Shown: positions 41,590 through 49,136 of the stretch, piece by piece
Layout of the letters: the number at the start of each line of letters is the position of its first letter
Position numbering within the stretch: the stretch's first letter is position 1
NCBI GenBank assembly: GCA_016710435.1
Contig: JADJVV010000001.1
Location: 1,820,501-1,884,500 of the forward strand
Reading direction: 5' to 3'
From: Hyphomicrobiales bacterium
GTDB taxonomy: Bacteria > Pseudomonadota > Alphaproteobacteria > Rhizobiales > Aestuariivirgaceae
DNA length: 64,000 bases
The notes under the pieces: model-generated
The model's input: only the letters and a program-made list of their open reading frames with translations
Told to the model about the DNA's origin: nothing
Database searches by the model: none
Program-made: the position numbers and the translations under genes

Positions 41590-42954
41590 TTACACGGCCT
41601 TCGAGTATTGGCGCGGTGCCAGCGCCAGCCAGGCATCAAACCGGGCAGCGATGATGCGGGCGAAAGGCCATGCCTCCGGCGTGATCTTGAACAGTCCATC
41701 GGCAATCTCGCACAAGCCGTCCTGGTCCTCGCGCGCAAGGCGTTTGGCCAAGTCTATGATCTCGTCCGCCGGCGCGCCGAACTGGGCACTCACGTCTGTC
41801 AGGCTGAAGGCATAATCGCACATCAGCCGTTCGATGACCCAGCCGCGCAACTTGTCATCGCTGGTGAGGCTGATGCCGCGCGACAGTGCGAGGCCACCCG
41901 CATTCACCTTTGCCATGTATTGCCCGGTCGCGGAGTCATTCTGCACATAGCCATCGGCGAAGCGGCCGATGGAGGAGGGACCGAGCGGCAGCAGGATATC
42001 CGCCTGATCGTCGGTGTAGCCCTGGAAATTGCGGTTGAGGCGCCCTTCATGGGCGGCGATGGCGAGGCTGTCTGTCGGCAGGGCGAAGTGGTCGATGCCC
42101 AATGCCTCGTAGCCGGCGGCGCGGATCATCTCGGCAGCCATGCGGGCCTGGGCAAAGCGTTGCCGCGAATCCGGCAGGTCTTCGTCGCGTATCAACTTCT
42201 GGTGCGGCTTGATCCACGGCACGTGGGCATAGCCGAACAGCGCGATGCGGTCCGGGGCAATCTCGATCACCTGCGCAATCGTTTTCTGCAGGCGTTCCAT
42301 GGTCTGCAGCGGCAGGCCGTAAAGTGCGTCGATGTTGATCGACTTCACACCGGCCGCGCGGAGCGCTTCCACCAGTCCCCGCGTGATGTCGTAGCCTTGC
42401 GGGCGGTTGATGGCGGCTTGCACTTCGGGATCGAAGTCCTGCACGCCAATCGAGGCGCGCGTCAGGCCGAAATCCATGTAACCGGCGATGCTGCCCTCGC
42501 GGATGTCCGAGGGATCAAGCTCGAGGCTGATTTCCGTTTCGCCGTCGATGATGAAAGCACCGTCCAGCGCCTCGCGCATGCGTTTCAGGTCGTCCGGCTG
42601 AAGCAGGCTCGGACTGCCGCCGCCGAGATGCAGCCGCGAAAGCCGGGGCTTTCGCGTCAGTCGCTGCTGCCAGATGCCGATTTCGGCAATGAGCGCGGTG
42701 ACGTAGGTACGCACCGGGTCGTAGCGCAGCGTCTGCTTGGTATGGCAGCCGCAGAACCAGCACAGGCGGTCGCAATAGGGAATGTGGATATAGGCGGAAA
42801 CCGCAGGCGCGGCATCGACGGCGGCCACGAAGGCATCGCGCTGCGCCGCACCGCCGCCGGGCTGGAAATGATTCGCCGGCGGATAACTGGTGTAGCGCGG
42901 CAGGCTCTCGGGATATTTCGCGAGGACGGCGTCCGGATTGAAGACAATATTCAT
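41590..42954 (-). CDS. hemN: Oxygen-independent coproporphyrinogen III dehydrogenase
   Basis: A 454-residue radical-SAM enzyme that makes protoporphyrinogen IX without oxygen. The cluster motif CDRLCWFCGC (C-x3-C-x2-C-x-C) is near residue 60, GGGSPSLL near 110, and the substrate and SAM binding region GVQDFDPEVQAAINRPQ near 170. The length matches HemN rather than the shorter HemW. It overlaps the hemerythrin gene by four bases and lies under an FNR palindrome, fitting heme supply for cbb3 oxidase and Nor. Confidence 0.96.
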   Translation of the reverse strand: MNIVFNPDAVLAKYPESLPRYTSYPPANHFQPGGGAAQRDAFVAAVDAAPAVSAYIHIPYCDRLCWFCGCHTKQTLRYDPVRTYVTALIAEIGIWQQRLTRKPRLSRLHLGGGSPSLLQPDDLKRMREALDGAFIIDGETEISLELDPSDIREGSIAGYMDFGLTRASIGVQDFDPEVQAAINRPQGYDITRGLVEALRAAGVKSINIDALYGLPLQTMERLQKTIAQVIEIAPDRIALFGYAHVPWIKPHQKLIRDEDLPDSRQRFAQARMAAEMIRAAGYEALGIDHFALPTDSLAIAAHEGRLNRNFQGYTDDQADILLPLGPSSIGRFADGYVQNDSATGQYMAKVNAGGLALSRGISLTSDDKLRGWVIERLMCDYAFSLTDVSAQFGAPADEIIDLAKRLAREDQDGLCEIADGLFKITPEAWPFARIIAARFDAWLALAPRQYSKAV

Positions 42955-43436
42955 GCGGCGTGTTTCTCCACCAGCGGCAGCACGTGCTCGCGTTCAAAGG
43001 CGACGTGGCGGCGCAGGCTTTCAAAGAAGCCGCGCAACATCCACGCGAGTGATTCGACGTTGCACCGCTCCCGGTCGGTGACGAACTGCCGCAGGGAAAC
43101 ACACAGATCTCCGGCAAATTCCTCGTCACCCAGATGCTCAAAACGGAGCCGCTCGAGTGTGGCCAGCAGTTCCGGCGTCATGTCCGGGGTGGCCGCGAGG
43201 AGGGGATAGACGGTCTGTTCCTCGAACTCGTGAGCCCGCTTGACCAGCGGCACGATGTTCTGCGCCATGAGAAGGCAGTCACGGTCATTGACGCCATCGG
43301 GCAGCAAATCCGCCATTGTTTCCAGGCGATCGCAGAAGCGCGCCTGCTCCCGCAGATAGTGCTGCATGGTGTTGGCAATGCCTGCGGCCGGATGTTTTTC
43401 AGTGACGTCGGGGGATGGCATTGTGGTGGGCGTCAT
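42951..43436 (-). CDS. Hemerythrin-domain protein
   Basis: A 161-residue four-helix protein of the hemerythrin HHE family. Candidate di-iron ligands are the His in NTMQHYLREQ, His and Glu in AHEFEEQTVYP, His and Glu in FEHLGDEEF, and His and Glu in RRHVAFEREHVLP. It may bind O2 or NO or repair iron-sulfur clusters, as in denitrifiers (NorA/DnrN-like roles are an inference). The start at 43436 leaves the FNR palindrome 52 bases upstream. It forms an operon with hemN. Confidence 0.82.
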   Translation of the reverse strand: MTPTTMPSPDVTEKHPAAGIANTMQHYLREQARFCDRLETMADLLPDGVNDRDCLLMAQNIVPLVKRAHEFEEQTVYPLLAATPDMTPELLATLERLRFEHLGDEEFAGDLCVSLRQFVTDRERCNVESLAWMLRGFFESLRRHVAFEREHVLPLVEKHAA

Positions 43437-43487
43437 GCGGGTGGATTTCCTGTTGCGGCAAATTGACCGCTGGCGACTTTTGCGTCG

Positions 43488-43501
43488 TTGATCTGAATCA
43501 A
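43488..43501. promoter_or_regulatory. Perfect FNR/FixK box between hemerythrin-hemN and ccoN
   Basis: TTGAT-CTGA-ATCAA matches the FNR/FixK consensus exactly. The centre is 118 bases before the ccoN ATG and 58 before the hemerythrin ATG, so it may serve both directions. The TTGAT half-site differs from the TTGAC of the nor and nos sites. Confidence 0.88.
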
Positions 43502-43612
43502 GGTCACGGTTTTGCCGCACTGCCACAACCCGCAGTGCATACGTGGGTCATCCCATTGGTTCCCTCCGACCCGCGCAATGCAAACCATGACTGGCTGGAA
43601 AGGTTCGCCACA

Positions 43613-45235
43613 ATGAGAAACGGTACATCTGCAATCGCTGTCGCTGTGGCAGCCTTTCTGGCACTTTTGGGTGCCGCGTTAGGGCAAGATGCTCTCTTCA
43701 AGGTCCACTTCTGGATCGCTTTCACGGTGCTGGCACTCGGCGCCGTGTTCATGTTCCGCCGCGTGAGCTTCGGCCCCGCTGGCGCCGCTGCCTTGGCGGC
43801 GGATACGACAGGATATAATGACGATGTCGTCCGCTGGGGGGTCATCGCCACGCTCTTCTGGGGCACGGCCGGCCTTCTGGTCGGTGTGCTCGTGGCCTCG
43901 CAGCTCGCGTGGCCCGCACTCAACATTCAGCCCTTCTTCAATTTCGGACGCTTGCGCCCGCTGCACACGTCCGCAGTGGTCTTCGCGTTCGGCGGCAACG
44001 CGCTGATCTGCACGGCCTTCTATGTCGTGCAGCGCACCACGCGCGCCCGTCTCTGGGGCGGCTGGCTTCCGTCCTTCGTGTTCTGGGGCTACCAGTTCTT
44101 CATTGTCCTGGCCGCCACCGGCTATCTCCTGGGCATCACCCAGGGCCGCGAATACGCCGAACCCGAATGGTATGTTGACCTGTGGCTCACAGTGGTCTGG
44201 GTCGCCTTCCTTCTCGTCTTTCTCGGCACGTTGATCACCCGCAAGGAACCCCACATCTACGTGGCCAACTGGTTCTACCTGTCGATGATCGTCACCATCG
44301 CCATGCTTCACCTCGTGAACAACATGGCTGTTCCGGTGTCCTTCCTCGGCGTCAAGAGCTACTCCGCCTTCTCGGGCGTGCAGGATGCGCTGACGCAGTG
44401 GTGGTACGGCCACAACGCCGTGGGCTTCTTCCTCACGGCTGGCTTCCTTGGCATGATGTACTACTTCGTGCCCAAGCAGGCTGGCCGTCCGGTCTACTCC
44501 TACCGCCTGTCGATCGTGCACTTCTGGGCCCTGATCTTCATGTACATCTGGGCCGGTCCGCACCATCTGCACTACACCGCTCTGCCGGATTGGGCGCAGA
44601 CCCTTGGCATGGTCTTCTCGGTCATGCTGTGGATGCCCTCCTGGGGTGGCATGATCAACGGCCTCATGACGCTTTCGGGCGCCTGGGACAAGCTCCGCAC
44701 GGACCCCGTGCTGCGCATGCTGGTGATGTCGCTTGCCTTCTACGGCATGTCCACCTTCGAAGGTCCGCTGATGTCGGTGAAGGCCGTGAACGGTCTGTCG
44801 CACTACACGGACTGGACCATCGGCCACGTGCACTCCGGTGCCCTCGGCTGGGTCGGCATGGTGACGTTCGGCGCCCTGTACTTCCTGACGCCGAAGCTCT
44901 GGAACCGCAAGCAGCTCTACAGCCTGCGCCTGGTCAACTGGCACTTCTGGCTGGCGACCCTCGGCATCGTTGTCTATGCCGGTGTCATGTGGGTGTCCGG
45001 CATCATGCAGGGCCTGATGTGGCGCGAGTATGATGAGCAGGGCTTCCTGGTCTACAGCTTCGCCGAAACCACCGCTGCCATGCATCCCTACTACGTGATG
45101 CGCGTCGTCGGCGGCCTGCTGTACCTCGTCGGCATGCTGGTCATGATCTACAACGTCTACAAGACCATCCGCGGCGACGTGCGTGCGGAAGTCCCGATGG
45201 GTGCCGAAGCGCCCGCCCTGAAGCCTGCCGAATAA
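43613..45235 (+). CDS. ccoN: cbb3-type cytochrome c oxidase subunit I
   Basis: The 540-residue catalytic subunit of the high-affinity oxidase, reducing O2 at heme b3/CuB in the inner membrane. It begins with hydrophobic segments not far from a plausible signal-anchor; family motifs include RPLHTSAVVFAFGGNAL (heme His), WWYGHNAVGFFLTAGFLGMMYYFVPKQ (CuB His and the cross-linked Tyr region), AGPHHLHYTALPDW, and GHVHSGALGWVGM. ATG 43613 is chosen with GGAAAGG upstream; the longer frame runs back into the promoter. Confidence 0.97.
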   Translation: MRNGTSAIAVAVAAFLALLGAALGQDALFKVHFWIAFTVLALGAVFMFRRVSFGPAGAAALAADTTGYNDDVVRWGVIATLFWGTAGLLVGVLVASQLAWPALNIQPFFNFGRLRPLHTSAVVFAFGGNALICTAFYVVQRTTRARLWGGWLPSFVFWGYQFFIVLAATGYLLGITQGREYAEPEWYVDLWLTVVWVAFLLVFLGTLITRKEPHIYVANWFYLSMIVTIAMLHLVNNMAVPVSFLGVKSYSAFSGVQDALTQWWYGHNAVGFFLTAGFLGMMYYFVPKQAGRPVYSYRLSIVHFWALIFMYIWAGPHHLHYTALPDWAQTLGMVFSVMLWMPSWGGMINGLMTLSGAWDKLRTDPVLRMLVMSLAFYGMSTFEGPLMSVKAVNGLSHYTDWTIGHVHSGALGWVGMVTFGALYFLTPKLWNRKQLYSLRLVNWHFWLATLGIVVYAGVMWVSGIMQGLMWREYDEQGFLVYSFAETTAAMHPYYVMRVVGGLLYLVGMLVMIYNVYKTIRGDVRAEVPMGAEAPALKPAE

Positions 45236-45249
45236 GGAGCAAGAAGACT

Positions 45250-45996
45250 ATGGCTACCAACAACGCACCTGCGCTCGGCTTCCACAGCAAGATCGAACGC
45301 AATGTCACGCTGCTCCTCGTCCTGTCGCTCCTCGTGGTGACAATCGGCGGCATCGTGGAAATCGCTCCGCTGTTCTGGCTTCAGAACACCATTGAGAAGG
45401 TGACGGGCATGCGCCCCTACTCGCCTCTCGAACTGGCGGGCCGCAACATCTACATCCGCGAAGGCTGCTACGTCTGCCATTCGCAGATGATCCGCCCCTT
45501 CCGTGACGAGGTGGAGCGCTATGGACACTACAGCCTCGCGGCCGAGTCCATGTTCGACCACCCCTTCCAGTGGGGTTCCAAGCGCACGGGCCCGGATCTC
45601 GCCCGTGTCGGCGCCAAGTACTCGAACGACTGGCATGTGCAGCATCTGAAGAATCCGCGCGACGTTGTGCCGGAATCGATCATGCCGCCCTACGCTTTCC
45701 TCGCCAGCAATGAACTTGATCCGCAGGCGATCGGCGCACACCTCAAGACACTGACGGTCGTGGGCGTGCCCTACAGCCAGGAACAGATCGACAATGCTGC
45801 TGCCGACATGGTGGCGCAGGCCGATCCGAACCAGGATGGCGCCGGCGTGACCGCGCGCTACCCGAAGGCCAATATCGGCAACTTCGACGGCGATGCCGCG
45901 AAGCTCACCGAAATGGATGCCCTCGTGGCCTACCTGCAGGTACTTGGAACACTCGTCGACTTCTCGGCCTACAAGCCGGAAGAGAACGAACGCTGA
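45250..45996 (+). CDS. ccoO: cbb3 oxidase monoheme cytochrome c subunit
   Basis: A 248-residue membrane-anchored cytochrome c. One span lies at residues 15-38 and the heme site CYVCHSQMIRPFRDE near residue 75 follows GRNIYIREG. The axial Met is probably in PESIMPPYAFL. It passes electrons from CcoP to CcoN. GGAGC precedes the ATG, 14 bases after ccoN. Confidence 0.97.
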   Translation: MATNNAPALGFHSKIERNVTLLLVLSLLVVTIGGIVEIAPLFWLQNTIEKVTGMRPYSPLELAGRNIYIREGCYVCHSQMIRPFRDEVERYGHYSLAAESMFDHPFQWGSKRTGPDLARVGAKYSNDWHVQHLKNPRDVVPESIMPPYAFLASNELDPQAIGAHLKTLTVVGVPYSQEQIDNAAADMVAQADPNQDGAGVTARYPKANIGNFDGDAAKLTEMDALVAYLQVLGTLVDFSAYKPEENER

Positions 45997-46007
45997 GGGA
46001 GGCTGCC

Positions 46008-46160
46008 ATGAACGTTGACTATCACGCCATGCGGACCTTCGCCGACAGCTGGGGCCTGCTCTTCATGTTCCTCGTCTTCCTGCTCGTCATCTGGATGGCC
46101 GTGCGACCCTCGGCCAAGCCTGCCCACGACGAAGCAGCCAATATCCCTTTCAAGGAGTAA
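46008..46160 (+). CDS. ccoQ: cbb3 oxidase subunit CcoQ (FixQ)
   Basis: A 50-residue protein with one span (WGLLFMFLVFLLVIWMAVRP) and a short hydrophilic tail. It stabilises the cbb3 complex. It starts MNVDYHAMRTFADSWG, typical for the family, with GAGGGAGG about six bases before the ATG, and lies between ccoO and ccoP. Confidence 0.95.
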   Translation: MNVDYHAMRTFADSWGLLFMFLVFLLVIWMAVRPSAKPAHDEAANIPFKE

Positions 46161-46166
46161 TCTTCC

Positions 46167-47039
46167 ATGTCCGGCAACCGAGAAATTGACCAACTGTCTG
46201 GCGTGGATACAACTGGCCACGAATGGGACGGCATCAAGGAACTCAACAACCCGCTGCCACGCTGGTGGCTGTGGACTCTCTACGCCACCGTCGTCTGGGC
46301 GATCGGCTACGTGATCGTGTATCCGGCAATCCCTGGCCTCACGAGCTATACGCATGGCTTGTGGGGCTGGTCGAGCCGCGCTGACCTGCGCAACCAGATG
46401 ACCGCCGTCGACCAGGGCCGCCAGGCCTTGAACGACAAGATCGCCGCGATGGACATCAATGCCATCATGGCCGATCCGGAAGCCCGCACCTTCGCGATCG
46501 CTGCCGGCGGATCACTCTTCAAGGTGAACTGCGTGCAGTGCCACGGTTCGGGTGCACAGGGCGGACCCGGCTTCCCCAACCTGAACGACGACTCGTGGCT
46601 CTGGGGCGGCAAGCCTGACCAGGTGGTGCAGACCATCAGCAACGGCATCCGTGACACCTCGAACGGCGATACCCGTGACAGCATCATGCCGAACTTCGGC
46701 AAGGATGGCCTGCTCGAGGCCGACAAGATCACGGCTGCGGCCAACTATGTGCGCCAGATCGCCAATCTCGAACATGACGCCGCCGCGGCAACCGCCGGTG
46801 CGACCGTCTTCGCCGAGAACTGCGCCTCGTGCCACGGTGAAAAGGGTGAAGGCAACCAGGACCTTGGTGCGCCCCAGCTCAACGACGCCGTATGGCTCTA
46901 CAGCGACAGCCTTGAAGGCATCACCGCCCAGGTCACCGCTCCCCGCCATGGCATGATGCCGGGCTGGAACGCGAAGCTGGGCGAGGGTAAGGTCAAGGCG
47001 CTGGCCGCCTACGTCCTGTCGCTGGGTGGCGGACAGTAA
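46167..47039 (+). CDS. ccoP: cbb3 oxidase diheme cytochrome c subunit
   Basis: A 290-residue diheme cytochrome c, anchored by one span near residues 35-55 (PRWWLWTLYATVVWAIGYVIVYP). Heme sites are CVQCHG near residue 121 and CASCHG near 220, with axial Met in DSIMPNFG and GMMPGW. It begins with the usual TTGHEWDGIKELNNPLPRWW. It receives electrons from the bc1 complex or soluble cytochrome c. Last of ccoNOQP. Confidence 0.97.
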   Translation: MSGNREIDQLSGVDTTGHEWDGIKELNNPLPRWWLWTLYATVVWAIGYVIVYPAIPGLTSYTHGLWGWSSRADLRNQMTAVDQGRQALNDKIAAMDINAIMADPEARTFAIAAGGSLFKVNCVQCHGSGAQGGPGFPNLNDDSWLWGGKPDQVVQTISNGIRDTSNGDTRDSIMPNFGKDGLLEADKITAAANYVRQIANLEHDAAAATAGATVFAENCASCHGEKGEGNQDLGAPQLNDAVWLYSDSLEGITAQVTAPRHGMMPGWNAKLGEGKVKALAAYVLSLGGGQ

Positions 47040-47070
47040 GTCACCCTTCGAAGAGAGTACGTAAGCAAAA

Positions 47071-48645
47071 GTGACCACGCACACCATCATCGACACCCAG
47101 GACGTCAAGGCCGTCAATACGGGGGCCAAGACCCAAAGTTCCCTCTACGCGGCGCACCAGAAGGTGTTTCCAAAACGCGCGGAGGGAACCTTTCGCAGGC
47201 TCAAGTGGATCATCATGGCGGTGACGCTGGGGATCTACTACCTGACGCCCTGGATACGATGGGACCGTGGTCCCTTCGCGCCGGACCAGGCCGTGTTGCT
47301 CGACATGGCCCACCGGCGTTTTTATTTCTTCTTCATCGAGATCTGGCCGCAGGAATTCTACTTCGTGGCCGGTCTTCTCGTGATGGCGGGTGTGGGGCTC
47401 TTTCTCGTCACCTCGGTCGTGGGCCGCGCCTGGTGCGGATACACCTGCCCGCAAACGGTCTGGACCGATCTCTTCATCAAGGTGGAGGAACTCGTCCAGG
47501 GAGACCGCAACGCCCGCATCAAGCTCGACAAGGCGCCGTGGTCGTTCCGCAAGCTGTCTCTCCTCAGCTTCACCCATCTCATCTTCCTGCTGATCTCGCT
47601 CGCCACCGGCGGCGCCTGGATATTCTACTTCGCCGATGCACCGACGCTGCTGAAGAGCTTCGTGATGGGTGACGCGCCCTTCATCGCCTATGCGACGGTG
47701 GGCGTCCTCGCCACCACGACCTATATCTTCGGCGGGTTGATGCGCGAGCAGCTGTGCATTTTCATGTGCCCGTGGCCGCGCATCCAGGCGGCCATGCTCG
47801 ATGAGGATTCCCTCGTCGTCACCTATAACGACTGGCGCGGCGAACCCCGCACCGCCGGCACCAAGAAGGCCGCTGCCGCCGGCCTCGCCGTGGGCGACTG
47901 CATCGACTGCAACGCCTGTGTCGCCGTGTGCCCGACCGGCATCGACATTCGCAACGGCCAGCAGCTCGAATGCATTACCTGTGCCCTCTGCATCGATGCC
48001 TGCAATGCCATCATGGACAAGATCGGAAAGCCGCGCGACCTGATCGGCTATTCGACGCTGCGTGACTACAACCACAACATGGACATCGCCTGCCCGGACG
48101 CCACCGATGACGTCTGGGGCCGCATCGATCCCACCCGCGTGCACAAGCCCGGCGGCGGCTTCATCGATGGCCTGAAGCACTTTGACTGGAAGATCTTCTT
48201 CCGCATCCGCACGCTGATCTACCTGGGCATGTGGTCACTGATCGGCGTCGGCCTTCTTTTCCTCCTGCTCACCCGCGACCGCCTGGAAGTGAACGTGCAA
48301 CACGATCGCAACCCGATTGCCGTGAAGCTCTCGGACGGTGCCGTGCGCAACGGCTACACCATGAAGATCCTCAACATGGTGCCCGAACCCCGCACCATCA
48401 CGCTGACCATCGAGGGCCCACCGGGTGCGTCTATGGCCATCGCCGAAATGCCGGAGGTCGTCGGCCGCAGCGCGGACGTTGAAGTCCAGCCCGACAAATT
48501 GCGCGCCCTCCATGTTTTCGTCTCAGTTCCGGCGCAACTGCTCCAGCCGGGCAAGACGAATTTCCGCATCGTCGTTTCAGACAAGCAGTCCTTCGAAACC
48601 GACAGCTATGAAGCGATCTTCGAAGTTCCGGAGAACATGAAATGA
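47071..48645 (+). CDS. ccoG: CcoG/FixG, cupric reductase for cbb3 assembly
   Basis: A 524-residue membrane protein with four or five spans (about residues 50-390), two ferredoxin-like [4Fe-4S] sites (CIDCNACVAVCP and CITCALCIDAC) and a C-terminal Ig-like FixG domain in the periplasm. FixG proteins reduce Cu(II) to Cu(I) during cbb3 assembly. GTG start at 47071. It overlaps fixH by four bases. Confidence 0.95.
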   Translation: MTTHTIIDTQDVKAVNTGAKTQSSLYAAHQKVFPKRAEGTFRRLKWIIMAVTLGIYYLTPWIRWDRGPFAPDQAVLLDMAHRRFYFFFIEIWPQEFYFVAGLLVMAGVGLFLVTSVVGRAWCGYTCPQTVWTDLFIKVEELVQGDRNARIKLDKAPWSFRKLSLLSFTHLIFLLISLATGGAWIFYFADAPTLLKSFVMGDAPFIAYATVGVLATTTYIFGGLMREQLCIFMCPWPRIQAAMLDEDSLVVTYNDWRGEPRTAGTKKAAAAGLAVGDCIDCNACVAVCPTGIDIRNGQQLECITCALCIDACNAIMDKIGKPRDLIGYSTLRDYNHNMDIACPDATDDVWGRIDPTRVHKPGGGFIDGLKHFDWKIFFRIRTLIYLGMWSLIGVGLLFLLLTRDRLEVNVQHDRNPIAVKLSDGAVRNGYTMKILNMVPEPRTITLTIEGPPGASMAIAEMPEVVGRSADVEVQPDKLRALHVFVSVPAQLLQPGKTNFRIVVSDKQSFETDSYEAIFEVPENMK

Positions 48646-49118
48646 GCAACGGCACACGTCAGTTCACGGGCAAGCACATGCTGGCCATCATGCTCGGCTT
48701 CTTCGCCGTGGTGCTCGCCGCCAACATGACGATGGTCTATTTCGCCCGCCACAGCTGGACCGGCCTTGTCGTCGAAAACTCCTATGTTGCGAGCCAGGAA
48801 TTCAATGAGAAGACCCAGAAGCTCGAGGCCATGGAGGCTGTTGATGTGCATCCCGACGTGACCTTCGAAGCAGGCACGCTGCGTGTGCGCCTGCACACCC
48901 GCGCTGGCGAGCCGGTGATGGCCCGTAACGTCAAGCTGGCCATTGGCCGTCCCTCCAACGAGGGGGAAGACCGTGTGGTCGATCTGGCCGAACGCGCCTC
49001 CGGCACCTTCGAGGCGCCGCAGGACCTGGCGCTGGGCCAGTGGACGGGTTCCGTGACAGCCGAATTGCCCGGCCACGGCGAGTGGACGCGTCCCGTCCGT
49101 CTCGTCATCAAGGGCTGA
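48642..49118 (+). CDS. ccoH: FixH/CcoH, cbb3 assembly protein
   Basis: A 158-residue protein with one N-terminal span (GKHMLAIMLGFFAVVLAANMTMVYFA) and a periplasmic beta-rich domain. The SYVASQEFNEK motif after the span is typical. It binds the CcoN subunit during assembly. It lies in the usual ccoGHIS order. Confidence 0.93.
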   Translation: MSNGTRQFTGKHMLAIMLGFFAVVLAANMTMVYFARHSWTGLVVENSYVASQEFNEKTQKLEAMEAVDVHPDVTFEAGTLRVRLHTRAGEPVMARNVKLAIGRPSNEGEDRVVDLAERASGTFEAPQDLALGQWTGSVTAELPGHGEWTRPVRLVIKG

Positions 49119-49136
49119 GGACGGGAGCGCCGTGCC

